From Clostridiaceae bacterium (GTDB lineage Bacteria; Cyanobacteriota; Vampirovibrionia; Gastranaerophilales; Gastranaerophilaceae), in NCBI GenBank assembly GCA_022641775.1, contig JALCDS010000016.1, positions 1 to 35,898 of the forward strand: DNA of 35,898 bases, given 5' to 3'. The notes below the pieces were generated by a model. It worked only from the letters and a program-made list of their open reading frames with translations, made no database searches and was not told the DNA's origin. Shown here piece by piece: positions 11,310-19,866 of the stretch. Numbering within the stretch: the stretch's first letter is position 1; each line of letters opens with the position of its first letter. The translations under genes were made by a program, and so were the position numbers.

Positions 11310-11337
11310 TTCTTATTATTTAATCATATAACGTCAA
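11310..11337 (-). promoter_or_regulatory. Putative promoter of the rpoB operon
   Basis: On the - strand there is a -35-like TTGACG (11337-11332), a 16-nt spacer and a weaker -10-like TAAGAA (11315-11310). The predicted start lies a few bases before the closing helix of the leader. Confidence 0.5.
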
Positions 11338-11488
11338 GTTTTTAAGTCAACAAAATATCAAACTTTTTTAAAATTTAATTTAATAATTTGTTACAATATG
11401 TTATACTATTGCTATCAGCAAGTTTCGGACATATTCTTGCAATAAAAAAATAATACAGTAAAATATAATTTATTAAGCGAGGTAAAGT

Positions 11489-12154
11489 ATGAAAAAATTT
11501 TTAATAATAATGATGGCTATGTTTATAGGGTTACAAGTTGCACAGGCAAAGCCTTCTCAAGTAAAAAACAACGTTAAAACAACAGCAATCGAACAAGAAG
11601 AAAAAACTCCGGTACTCAAGTTATCAGCAACTTTCGACTGGGCAAATATGACGCAAGTCCAACGAGATGAAAAGGTTCAAGCATATTACAACAAATTATT
11701 TGACACGAAAAAATCGAGTGCCATGTCAAAAAAAGAATTCAAAACTCAATACAAAAATTTTTTGAAAGATGAAAACCATAGAGAACACTATCGCCAAGCC
11801 AAAAATGGAGTTACTGAGCTGGAAGATTCTTATTTATGTGCATTTTACGCTAAAAAAGACAAAGATTTAGTGATAATTTATGCACTCCAATATAAAAACG
11901 ATATGAAACATGCTTATTATTATGATGCCTATGGAAATTTAAGATATGTAGATGTAATGAGCGATGAATACCCGAACTTTCCATACTATTCAAAACAATT
12001 TTATCGTAACGGAAAATTAATCAGTGCAATAGCTTTTGAAAATCGTGATACTCAATACATGTACAATCCTGACGGAACTTTTAAAGGACTTTGGTACAAA
12101 GAAAAAATGTTCAACCAAAAAGGAAAACAATTAATTACCCGTACAAATTGGTAA
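11489..12154 (+). CDS. Secreted protein of unknown function
   Basis: The 221-aa protein begins with a classic signal peptide: MKK, a hydrophobic core (FLIIMMAMFIGLQV) and a probable cleavage after AQA at about residue 20. The mature part starts with a Lys/Thr-rich linker. It ends in Tyr-rich repeats of the type YYYDAYGNLRYVD, FYRNGKLISAIAF and MYNPDGTFKGLWY. These resemble the short beta-hairpin repeats (G-x-L motifs) of MORN-variant-like proteins, but I cannot assign a family. The start has AGCGAGGT ahead of the ATG. A -10-like TATACT lies at 11402-11407 without a good -35. It stands alone between rpoB's promoter region and lysA. Confidence 0.8.
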   Translation: MKKFLIIMMAMFIGLQVAQAKPSQVKNNVKTTAIEQEEKTPVLKLSATFDWANMTQVQRDEKVQAYYNKLFDTKKSSAMSKKEFKTQYKNFLKDENHREHYRQAKNGVTELEDSYLCAFYAKKDKDLVIIYALQYKNDMKHAYYYDAYGNLRYVDVMSDEYPNFPYYSKQFYRNGKLISAIAFENRDTQYMYNPDGTFKGLWYKEKMFNQKGKQLITRTNW

Positions 12155-12160
12155 TAAGTA

Positions 12161-12189
12161 TTGGTAATAGATGTATTTTGTGCTATAAT
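12161..12189 (+). promoter_or_regulatory. Promoter of lysA-cdaA-yitT
   Basis: TTGGTA (12161-12166), a 17-nt spacer and a consensus TATAAT (12184-12189) lie 37 nt before the lysA start codon. Confidence 0.75.
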
Positions 12190-12226
12190 TGTCGCATAGA
12201 TTTAACATATTAAACGAGGACAAATA

Positions 12227-13555
12227 ATGAATAGCACTAACCAAAATATAAAACCAAGCACTGCAAGAACTAATGCTAAAGGTAATCTTGAAATAGGCGG
12301 ATGTGATGCGGTTGAATTGGCAGAAACATACGGCACTCCACTTTATGTAATTGATGAAAGCACACTACGGTCAATGTGTCGTGATTTCAAAAAAGCTTTC
12401 AAGGATTACCCGCATGTAAATATGATGTACGCATCAAAAGCTCTATGCACATCCGCTATTGCAAAAATTGTTGATAGTGAAGGCTTTGGATTTGATACAG
12501 TATCCGGCGGAGAAATTTATACATGTTACAAATCCGGTATTGATATGGAAAAAGTTCTATTTAACGGGAATAACAAAGGCTACGAAGAATTAAAGTTAGC
12601 GCTGGACCTTGGCGTTGGCAGATTTTCCGTAGATAATTTTTTTGAAATGTCTTTGCTAAATGAAATTGCAAAATCAGAAAACAAAATTGCTGATATACTT
12701 TTAAGAATTACTCCGGGAATTGAATGCCATACACACGAATATATTCAAACCGGGCACTTGGATTCAAAGTTTGGATTTGATTTGACACAAATAGATGAAG
12801 CTGTTGAATTAATTCAAAATGAATATCACAATTTAAATTTACATGGATTGCATGCACACATAGGTTCTCAGATTTGCGAAACACAAGTTTTTGTAGATGA
12901 AATTGACATCCTTATAGAAGAAATTGCAAGACTTGACAAAAAATTCAACATAAAAATGGGAGAAATAAATATCGGTGGCGGACTTGCCGTAAAATATACA
13001 GAACAAGATGTTCCCCCATCAGTTTTTGATATAGCTCAAATAATAGTCACCAGTCTTGAAAAAAGCGTTAAAAAATACAACGTTGAACTGCCTGTGTTAT
13101 TTTTAGAGCCCGGTCGCAGCGTAATTTCTACAAGCGGAGTAACTCTCTATACCGTAGGGAGTTCAAAACAAGTTCCAAACGGCAAAAAATATGTCGCCGT
13201 TGATGGCGGAATGGCAGATAATCCGAGACCATCACTATACGAGGCCGAATATGTCGCAGAAGTTGCTAACAAAAAAGAAACAACTGATACAGAAATCATA
13301 ACTCTTGCCGGCAAATACTGCGAAAGCGGAGATATTTTAATAAAGGATATAAAGCTTCCAAAACTTGATGAAGGGGATATCATCTGTGTTTACAACACCG
13401 GTGCATATAATTACTCAATGGCTTCAAATTATAATCGCAGAGAAAAACCTTGCATGGTACTTGTAAATTCTTCACAATCTGATATTATAATAAAGAGAGA
13501 AACTTTGGATGATTTAATCTCCAAAGATGTTATACCTGACAAATTAAAAGGATAA
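12227..13555 (+). CDS. lysA: Diaminopimelate decarboxylase
   Basis: LysA removes CO2 from meso-diaminopimelate to give L-lysine, using pyridoxal phosphate. The 442-aa sequence is a fold-III PLP decarboxylase. The Schiff-base lysine is K71 in MMYASKALC. Other motifs are the HIGSQI loop, the phosphate-binding GGGLAVKY, EPGRSV, and GEMADNPRP-like VDGGMADNPRPSLY. CESGD and GAYNYSMASNYNRR lie at the C-terminal dimer active site. The start is set by an AACGAGGAC ribosome binding site. cdaA follows after 2 bp, so they are almost certainly co-transcribed and translationally coupled. The close relative arginine/ornithine decarboxylase is less likely because of length and the CESGD motif context. Confidence 0.95.
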   Translation: MNSTNQNIKPSTARTNAKGNLEIGGCDAVELAETYGTPLYVIDESTLRSMCRDFKKAFKDYPHVNMMYASKALCTSAIAKIVDSEGFGFDTVSGGEIYTCYKSGIDMEKVLFNGNNKGYEELKLALDLGVGRFSVDNFFEMSLLNEIAKSENKIADILLRITPGIECHTHEYIQTGHLDSKFGFDLTQIDEAVELIQNEYHNLNLHGLHAHIGSQICETQVFVDEIDILIEEIARLDKKFNIKMGEINIGGGLAVKYTEQDVPPSVFDIAQIIVTSLEKSVKKYNVELPVLFLEPGRSVISTSGVTLYTVGSSKQVPNGKKYVAVDGGMADNPRPSLYEAEYVAEVANKKETTDTEIITLAGKYCESGDILIKDIKLPKLDEGDIICVYNTGAYNYSMASNYNRREKPCMVLVNSSQSDIIIKRETLDDLISKDVIPDKLKG

Positions 13556-13557
13556 AA

Positions 13558-14478
13558 ATGCTTACAAATCTGCTAAACTACACATTTAGACAACTAAAAG
13601 TGATAGCAATGACGTTTACAGTTCCTGACGTTATTCAAATGATTGTGCTTGCAGCATTTGTATTGTTCTTTTATCGCAAATTTATTAAAAATACTAAATC
13701 TGAAAAATTTGTAAAAGGTGTTTTAATTTTAGCTTTAGGCTGGATTTTATCGGAATTTATGATTGCAGTAAATTTAAGAATATGGGGAATGTTCTTGAGA
13801 ACTGTAGTTTTGTTAATATCATTGAGTTTAATCGTCATATTTCAGCCGGAACTCAGAAAGTTCCTTGGGATATTGGGACAAGCGGGTTTTTTAAACAAGC
13901 TTTTCTCAAATGAAAACAATAACAAGAAAAAAGATGAAAAAATTGATGTAGTCAAAGAAATAGTAGAAGCCGTAAAATATCTTTCAAAATCTCATACAGG
14001 TGCTTTAATGGTATTTCAAGGAGATTTAAGCCATACATACAATGATGTTGGAACAACGCTTAATGCAGACTTATCAACAGAATTGATTTTGACTATTTTT
14101 CACGTTAATACCCCGTTACATGACGGTGCTGTTGTAATAAACGGTTCAAAAATAATTTCTGCAGGAACACTGCTACCTTTGACCGAAGATCCTAAATTAA
14201 GTTGGAAGTACGGAACTCGTCACAGAGCAGCTATCGGAATGTCAGAGACTTCTGATGCCGCATGTCTTGTAGTTTCAGAAGAAACAGGAGATGTTTCTAT
14301 TTGTGTTGACGGAACTTTAAGAAAATACGAAGATTTAACAACTTTAAAATCTGATTTAGAAAAAATTCTCGGATACAAAGAATCTGAGGATACTGAAATT
14401 GAAAAAAAACAATTATTTAAGCTTGGAGCATTTATTCCGGAAAGAGAAACTTCAAAACTTGAAGGAAAAGGAAATTGA
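13558..14478 (+). CDS. cdaA: Diadenylate cyclase CdaA (membrane-bound DisA_N domain)
   Basis: CdaA makes the second messenger c-di-AMP from two ATP. The N-terminus carries three hydrophobic segments (about residues 20-40, 50-72 and 75-95), then the DisA_N catalytic domain. This has the DGA motif at about residue 188 (TPLHDGAVVING) and the RHR motif at about 219 (GTRHRAAIGMSE), both essential in the family. The length is 306 aa, with a slightly longer C-terminal tail than usual. A second in-frame ATG at residue 18 (MTFTVPD) is an alternative start nearer the typical family N-terminus. In Firmicutes cdaA is usually next to cdaR and glmM. Here it sits between lysA and a YitT gene. Confidence 0.93.
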   Translation: MLTNLLNYTFRQLKVIAMTFTVPDVIQMIVLAAFVLFFYRKFIKNTKSEKFVKGVLILALGWILSEFMIAVNLRIWGMFLRTVVLLISLSLIVIFQPELRKFLGILGQAGFLNKLFSNENNNKKKDEKIDVVKEIVEAVKYLSKSHTGALMVFQGDLSHTYNDVGTTLNADLSTELILTIFHVNTPLHDGAVVINGSKIISAGTLLPLTEDPKLSWKYGTRHRAAIGMSETSDAACLVVSEETGDVSICVDGTLRKYEDLTTLKSDLEKILGYKESEDTEIEKKQLFKLGAFIPERETSKLEGKGN

Positions 14479-14484
14479 TGAATT

Positions 14485-15345
14485 ATGGTAAAAAGACGAA
14501 TTAAGGATATCATAATTGAATTAATTTTTCTTACATTAGGCCCTTTGATTGCGGCAATAGCTCTGGAAATCTTTCTAGTTCCAAACAACATAATCGATGG
14601 TGGCATTGTTGGTATATCAATAATTTTACAATATATCACCAAATACAAACTCGGAGCATTGATATTCCTCTTGAATATACCGTTTTTCTTACTGGCGTTT
14701 AATAAAATCGGAAAACAATTTGTTTTAAGAACCTTTTATGCCATATTAATTCTGTCACTCGGGGTAACATTTTTCCACGCACACAGATTCTTGGTAACGG
14801 ATGATTTGCTTCTTGTTACTGTATTTGGAGGTATAATTCTTGGGTCTGGAGCAGGATTGGTTTTAAAAAACAACGGTTCAATGGATGGTACAGAAATTTT
14901 GTCACTCGTCCTATCTAAAAAAATCGGAGTAACCGTCGGGGAATGTATAATGTTTTTCAACATATTCATATATTCCGCTGCAGGATTTGTTTTCGGATTT
15001 GAAAAGGCAATGTATTCAATTCTTACATATCTGATAGCCTATAAAGTTATTGATATTGTAGTTGAAGGATTTAACACATCAAAATCTGTCAGAATCATAA
15101 GCGAAAGTTATGAAGAAATCGGTCAAAATTTATTGAATGATATGGATATAGGCGTTACGTATATAAAAGGTAAGGGCGGATATTCCGGAGATAAAAAGAC
15201 AATTATATATTGCGTCATCTCAAGACTGGAACTTTCAAAACTGAAAGAAATTGTAATGTCGGTTGATCCAGGAGCTTTTATGTCAATCGTAGATGTGCAC
15301 GAAGCCTTTGGCGGTAGCTTTAGAAAATTCAGAGATAAAATTTAA
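14485..15345 (+). CDS. YitT family membrane protein (five-helix domain plus DUF2179)
   Basis: The 286-aa integral membrane protein has about five hydrophobic segments in the first 200 residues with the family patterns NNIIDGGIVGIS and GSGAGLVLKNNGSMDGTEILSLVLSKK. These are followed by a soluble C-terminal DUF2179 domain (GVTYIKGKGGYSGDKKTIIYCVISRLELSKLK...DPGAFMSIVDVHEAFGG). The biochemical role of YitT proteins is not established. The gene starts 6 nt after cdaA and is the last member of the lysA-cdaA-yitT unit. Confidence 0.9.
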   Translation: MVKRRIKDIIIELIFLTLGPLIAAIALEIFLVPNNIIDGGIVGISIILQYITKYKLGALIFLLNIPFFLLAFNKIGKQFVLRTFYAILILSLGVTFFHAHRFLVTDDLLLVTVFGGIILGSGAGLVLKNNGSMDGTEILSLVLSKKIGVTVGECIMFFNIFIYSAAGFVFGFEKAMYSILTYLIAYKVIDIVVEGFNTSKSVRIISESYEEIGQNLLNDMDIGVTYIKGKGGYSGDKKTIIYCVISRLELSKLKEIVMSVDPGAFMSIVDVHEAFGGSFRKFRDKI

Positions 15346-15349
15346 CATA

Positions 15350-15378
15350 TAGACATTTATTGGAAAATGTACTATACT
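15350..15378 (+). promoter_or_regulatory. Promoter of the small gene at 15416
   Basis: TAGACA (15350-15355), a 17-nt spacer and TATACT (15373-15378) start 4 bp after the yitT stop codon. Confidence 0.6.
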
Positions 15379-15415
15379 GAAATTAAGGTTATATATAAAT
15401 TTTAAGGAAAAGAAG

Positions 15416-15763
15416 ATGGGCAAAAATACAGATACAGTACCTATAGAAGTTAGCATATTGACAAGCGATCATGATATCAAAGGTATTGTACATGTTTCAA
15501 AATATACTAATACAAACCGTGAATTGACAGATTTATTGAACGATAGAGAAAGAAGATTTTTAGCAGTAACAAATGCTGAAATTTATCCTAGAAATTCTGC
15601 ACAAGCTCCAAGAAAGTATAAGTTTCTTGAAATCCATATGGATTATGTTTTGATGGTTCACCCTTCAAGCCAAGCTGTTTTTCAAGACACAGGAAAATCG
15701 CAAGAAGACATTCAACGCTTTAGAGATTTAAGATTAAAATTAAATCAAACAAAACCGTTCTAA
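15416..15763 (+). CDS. Small soluble protein of unknown function
   Basis: The 115-aa protein has no signal peptide or membrane segment. The sequence reads as a small beta-rich domain: PIEVSILTSDHDIKGIVHVS, then RELTDLLNDRERRFLAVTNAEIY, then FLEIHMDYVLMVHP. The pattern (modified-ligand strand, R-xx-DLLN, F-LAVTNAEI) looks like the small DUF6812-type proteins, but I cannot confirm this without a profile search. It has its own promoter, a ribosome binding site AAGGAAAAG and a terminator, so it forms a single-gene transcription unit. Confidence 0.8.
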   Translation: MGKNTDTVPIEVSILTSDHDIKGIVHVSKYTNTNRELTDLLNDRERRFLAVTNAEIYPRNSAQAPRKYKFLEIHMDYVLMVHPSSQAVFQDTGKSQEDIQRFRDLRLKLNQTKPF

Positions 15764-15786
15764 GGTTTTTTATTTTAATAAGATTT

Positions 15787-15817
15787 AAAAAAGTCCGCTT
15801 GTTTAAGCGGACTTTTT
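15787..15817. terminator. Bidirectional terminator between convergent genes
   Basis: A perfect stem AAAAAGTCCGCTT / AAGCGGACTTTTT with a GTTT loop has a T-run on both strands. It serves the gene ending at 15763 (+) and the unit ending at 15838 (-). Confidence 0.93.
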
Positions 15818-15837
15818 GGGTTTATAGGGTTTTTAGG

Positions 15838-16596
15838 TTATTTTTGTTTTTGATACTTGTCTAATAAATTTGTCTGTTGAACTTCAGCAGCTCTAAATTG
15901 AGTATTTTTATCTGCCGGAGCCGTTTGTTTATCATAAGTATTTTCAGTACCTTTATCGGTTGTAACTTCTTTTTTATCTTTATTCATCATTTTTTCAGCC
16001 TTGTCAGCAAGCGGTGTTGCAATAAACGGAACAACAACACGTTTTCCGAAGATTGTTGCAGCTACCAATGAAGAGAAGTGAGCAAATGCTTTTCTTGCTG
16101 AATTTTCATAATCATCAGCTGATTCGTGGAATACTCTGCCGTTTGGATTTTTAATATTTCTGTTTGCAAAATCTTTTTCCAACAATGCTTGATAACCTTT
16201 TAATGCAGGTCTTGCTATACATTTTTTGAACATTTTAGCAAACAATTTGCTTTGAACTAATTTATGAGAAATTGTAGCATATGCCAACAATTGCATTGCA
16301 ATCATCAAACCACCGTTTGTTAAGTCTAATGCTGCTACGAACTTTCTTTTATCATCAGGAATTTTTTTGTTATTTAAACTTTGTTTTACATACAAGTAAC
16401 ATCCAAAACCATCTTTTAATACCAAAGATAAAATACCTAATCCTGTAATGTATGATTGAGCTTTATCAGAGTTCCATGCATGAGATTCCATCTTGTTAAC
16501 AAAACCGATTTTAGACATAGCTTTAAGAGGTTTTCTAAATGCTGCAGTGTTACCAACACTACCGATAATCTTCATTATACCTTTTGCTTCAGACAT
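15838..16596 (-). CDS. Membrane-associated protein of unknown function, second gene of a pair
   Basis: The 252-aa protein is not one I recognise. Two to three hydrophobic stretches are visible: about residues 49-70 (YITGLGILSLVLKDGFGCYL), 88-112 (ALDLTNGGLMIAMQLLAYATI) and 170-195 (FSSLVAATIFGKRVVVPFIATPLA). A hydrophilic, Lys/Thr-rich tail of about 50 residues follows. There is no signal peptide. The start codon overlaps the stop codon of the upstream gene by one base (shared at 16596), indicating translational coupling and probably joint function of the two products. The ribosome binding site AGCGAGGTG lies inside the upstream gene. Confidence 0.8.
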   Translation of the reverse strand: MSEAKGIMKIIGSVGNTAAFRKPLKAMSKIGFVNKMESHAWNSDKAQSYITGLGILSLVLKDGFGCYLYVKQSLNNKKIPDDKRKFVAALDLTNGGLMIAMQLLAYATISHKLVQSKLFAKMFKKCIARPALKGYQALLEKDFANRNIKNPNGRVFHESADDYENSARKAFAHFSSLVAATIFGKRVVVPFIATPLADKAEKMMNKDKKEVTTDKGTENTYDKQTAPADKNTQFRAAEVQQTNLLDKYQKQK

Positions 16597-18101
16597 TATT
16601 TCACCTCGCTATTCTTGGTTGCTTTATTAACCAAATCAGATGAAACTTTTGTATGCTTTTTGCTTGACAAATTAGGGAACACAGCATCCATAAATCTTGG
16701 ATATAACCAGTTCAACAATTCACAAGTAATTGGCAACATCGCGAAGGAAACTGTCATACCTTCAACTTGTTTAAATATATTTATATTATTCTTTGTATAA
16801 TTCTTTAATTCTTTTAGAACATCACAGGCAAAATTCTTTTCACCCAAACGGAAATTATTTTTCATTTTATTTCTGAATTCTGCTTCAATATCAGAAACTG
16901 ATAGATGTTCATCTTTGTAACGTTTTTTCAAGTCTGTCAAGAAATTAACGGCTTCTTCAAGACCATTGTTTGTTTTTACTAAACTTTCTTTAGCCATTTG
17001 AGTAGCTTCTTCTTCAGACTTGCCGGCGTAACGATATACAATACCTCTAGGACGTTCAATGCCTAAGTTTTCATCTTTGAAATTCTCTTTGCCGATTATT
17101 TTATCAATTTTATCATGTATTGCTTTCATTACAGTTTCATCAGCATCTGCAACAACATATAGTTTTGGTTTTCTGAAGAATATTTTGTCCCATATTGAGC
17201 GTTTAGTCTTTGGATTATATAACGCTCTATCACGAAGTTCTTCAACTATTTTAACCAATTCACCATCAGCATTTGATTTCTTCATGCGTTTAACTTCGCC
17301 ATTCAAATATGTCTTTGCTTCTTTTGCTGTTTTTATAGTTTTTAATTGTTCTTCTAAAGTTGAAAGAGTTGTAATAACTTTTTCTGAATTCTTAGTATAA
17401 TACTTACTACGAGCTATTCTACCAGGTAACTTTTTATCACTTATACGTTTGATTTCTTTGTTTTCTTGTTCAATCAAATCATCAAATGTATGTGTAATCA
17501 ACTTATCATAAGTTTCCGGTTTAATTTCTTCAAGATCTTTTTTACCATTAAATTTGGCAGTATCATAGTAAATTTTATTTTTCTCACGTAAATCTCTAAG
17601 GAATTTTTCAGGATTTTTATATGCTGTTTCATTATATAATTGACCAAATGCACCATCAGATGCCATAGCTTTGATTGCTGCGGCAAACGGTAATGTAATA
17701 ACAGCCTGTGTAGCAATAGCTAATGCTGCAGATACCGGTTGACGCCAAGCTGTATATGTTCTTGTATCTTCATCTGTCTTAGACAACGGATTCCATTTTA
17801 TAAAAATCGGTGCAATTAAACCTGTTCCTAAAGAGTTTATCAAGATATTTTGGAACTCATTAATATTGTCTTTAAGTTTTTTCATCCCGTTCAAAGAGCG
17901 TGGCATAATTTTTTCTAATTCTTCAGCTACATCTTCCGTTGAAGTTGAATCCACAATTTTTTCAGGGAATTTGCCTGTAAATTCTACAGAATCTTTTGGC
18001 TGCATATTGCTGTGTCCAACATATTGTGCAGTTACTCCGGAATTCTTGCTAAATGAAGGAATCCCATTGATTTCTGAATTGCTAACCTTTTGTAATTTCA
18101 T
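16596..18101 (-). CDS. Large protein of unknown function with coiled-coil centre, first gene of a pair
   Basis: The 501-aa protein is not one I recognise. The N-terminus has GIPSFSKN (residues 13-20) and SVEFTGK (38-44), a signature shared with other unrecognised proteins in this window. Hydrophobic segments lie at about 88-105 (ILINSLGTGLIAPIFI) and 120-145 (PVSAALAIATQAVITLPFAAA), with a hydrophobic patch near 455-480 (SFAMLPITCELLNWLY). The charged region between about 160 and 440, rich in Lys and Glu, is predicted by eye to be helical or coiled-coil. TATATA repeats upstream (about 18131-18140) could be its -10. It is coupled to the 252-aa gene. Confidence 0.8.
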   Translation of the reverse strand: MKLQKVSNSEINGIPSFSKNSGVTAQYVGHSNMQPKDSVEFTGKFPEKIVDSTSTEDVAEELEKIMPRSLNGMKKLKDNINEFQNILINSLGTGLIAPIFIKWNPLSKTDEDTRTYTAWRQPVSAALAIATQAVITLPFAAAIKAMASDGAFGQLYNETAYKNPEKFLRDLREKNKIYYDTAKFNGKKDLEEIKPETYDKLITHTFDDLIEQENKEIKRISDKKLPGRIARSKYYTKNSEKVITTLSTLEEQLKTIKTAKEAKTYLNGEVKRMKKSNADGELVKIVEELRDRALYNPKTKRSIWDKIFFRKPKLYVVADADETVMKAIHDKIDKIIGKENFKDENLGIERPRGIVYRYAGKSEEEATQMAKESLVKTNNGLEEAVNFLTDLKKRYKDEHLSVSDIEAEFRNKMKNNFRLGEKNFACDVLKELKNYTKNNINIFKQVEGMTVSFAMLPITCELLNWLYPRFMDAVFPNLSSKKHTKVSSDLVNKATKNSEVK

Positions 18102-18173
18102 TTTTACTACCCAACTATAAACCTGTTCTATATATATATACGTTTACGCAAAATAAAAATTGCTAATAATTCT

Positions 18174-19817
18174 TCAATAATTAAGTTTTGTAAACTCCGC
18201 TACTGACCAACTACCTTTGCTCTCAATGTAACTTATATCAAGCCTTTTAGACGCATCCACCGCCACTTCATTCTTTATATAAGAGAACACAAGGAATGGC
18301 AAAGGAATACGTGAGTATTCAACCTGATTTTGAGAAACAGATTTTAGTTGATCCTCATTTAAAAGAGATACACTATCCAAGCTCAATATAACAAGCTTCT
18401 GACCGATTTTCATCTTTTTAATGATCTCATTATTTATTTTATCATCAAAATACTGATTGCCACTTTTTTCAAAATATGGCTTGTACAATTCTCGACCGTT
18501 TTTGTACACATCAGCATATGTGATATTTTTATTTATAAATTCAGGGAAATTCCCTTTATTTATCGATATGACATTGTAGTTTGAAAAATCAAAATATTTT
18601 TCAAATCTATCTTGCGAGTAATATTCTAAAATGACATAATCACCCGTCTTTAATTTACAGTCGGATAACAATGTCGCAGCAATTTTATGTCCTTCGGCAC
18701 GTCTGATTTTTTGTGCAGCAACAGGACTTATAACAAAATATGCAAAATTCAAAAAGCATAATAACAAAATTGTACTTGTCATCAATCCTTTATGCTTAAG
18801 TTGCGAAAGTCCTACGCAAACCAAATATATTATTATAGGATAAATTTCTATTGAATATTTAGTCAAAAGTACCATTTTACCTGTAATCGCAGCAATTATC
18901 AAAATCGAGAGTGTGCATAAAGCGATATAAAATAGTCCTCTGTTTTCTTTTTCAAATAAAGATTTTGCTAACAGTGTCAAACAGATAATTGACGGTATTA
19001 TACAAAATACAATAAATATAACCGAAACATTATAGAAAAAATCATTTGGAGAATTTGTTAAATTTGTCAAAACCGGCGAAAGATAATCCGTCAAAACGAA
19101 TCCTATTTTTGCCGGAGTAAATACTCCCCACCACTGTGAAAATGTCTTTTCTGTAAAGATTTTTGCAACCAAAGGTAAAAACGCTACAAATGAAATAACA
19201 ATGGTACTCCAAAGAATATAAATTTGTTTTTTATAACTTTTAAATAACTTGAGACTTACATATAATAAATTAAAGAAAACGTAAATAAACCCTATAGTGT
19301 GTGTAAATAAAATTAAAAAGTTTGATAAAATATAGCCTATAATGTGTTTTCGGCTCACTCGTTTGACAAGCTTTAGAGTAAACAACAATGATAAGGCTGA
19401 AAACAAAAATAATACTGAATACATTCGGACTTCTTGCGAATAGTAAATCAAAAACGGACTAATCGCACAAAATCCTGCACATATCATGCCTGTTTTCTTA
19501 TCTTTTACTCTACCTACCAAATACATTACCCAAACAGAGATTACACCGGCTAATACTGATGTCAATCTTAAAACTACATCACTATTACCTAAAATTTTTG
19601 TGAAAAATTTTAAATATAAATAATAAAAAGGCATGTGACATTGACTGAGGATTCCTTGTATAAACCCATCAAACAATGGCTTCTGCGATATCATCCAGCT
19701 TACATATTCATCGTTCCACAGACCGTCAGGCTTATTAATAAATAAAAGTCTGAAAATCATGCCTATGAAAACTATAAAATAGACTAAAAAACTTCCCACT
19801 ATATCCCCATTTGTCAA
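18174..19817 (-). CDS. Multi-pass membrane glycosyltransferase, GT39/ArnT-like (PMT_2 family)
   Basis: Enzymes of this clan move a sugar from a polyprenyl-phosphate carrier onto a protein or glycolipid on the outer side of the membrane. The 547-aa protein has an N-terminal hydrophobic helix, then the first external loop with the acidic pair D36-E37 (DGLWNDEYVSW). That loop has the family H/P pattern (SQCHMPFYYLYLKFF). About ten further hydrophobic segments reach about residue 360, and a C-terminal soluble part of about 180 residues follows. It is divergent from a GT2 enzyme that could supply the lipid-linked sugar. The exact substrate cannot be read from the sequence. Confidence 0.82.
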   Translation of the reverse strand: MTNGDIVGSFLVYFIVFIGMIFRLLFINKPDGLWNDEYVSWMISQKPLFDGFIQGILSQCHMPFYYLYLKFFTKILGNSDVVLRLTSVLAGVISVWVMYLVGRVKDKKTGMICAGFCAISPFLIYYSQEVRMYSVLFLFSALSLLFTLKLVKRVSRKHIIGYILSNFLILFTHTIGFIYVFFNLLYVSLKLFKSYKKQIYILWSTIVISFVAFLPLVAKIFTEKTFSQWWGVFTPAKIGFVLTDYLSPVLTNLTNSPNDFFYNVSVIFIVFCIIPSIICLTLLAKSLFEKENRGLFYIALCTLSILIIAAITGKMVLLTKYSIEIYPIIIYLVCVGLSQLKHKGLMTSTILLLCFLNFAYFVISPVAAQKIRRAEGHKIAATLLSDCKLKTGDYVILEYYSQDRFEKYFDFSNYNVISINKGNFPEFINKNITYADVYKNGRELYKPYFEKSGNQYFDDKINNEIIKKMKIGQKLVILSLDSVSLLNEDQLKSVSQNQVEYSRIPLPFLVFSYIKNEVAVDASKRLDISYIESKGSWSVAEFTKLNY

Positions 19818-19866
19818 TTTAGCCTTTTGATTATATAATAAAAAAAAAATAAAAGAAAGATTAAAA

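Noticed and set aside
18131-18140. TATATATATA run upstream of the 501-aa gene as a microsatellite repeat
   Set aside because: Too short to call a repeat in DNA this AT-rich. It is mentioned only as a possible -10 region.
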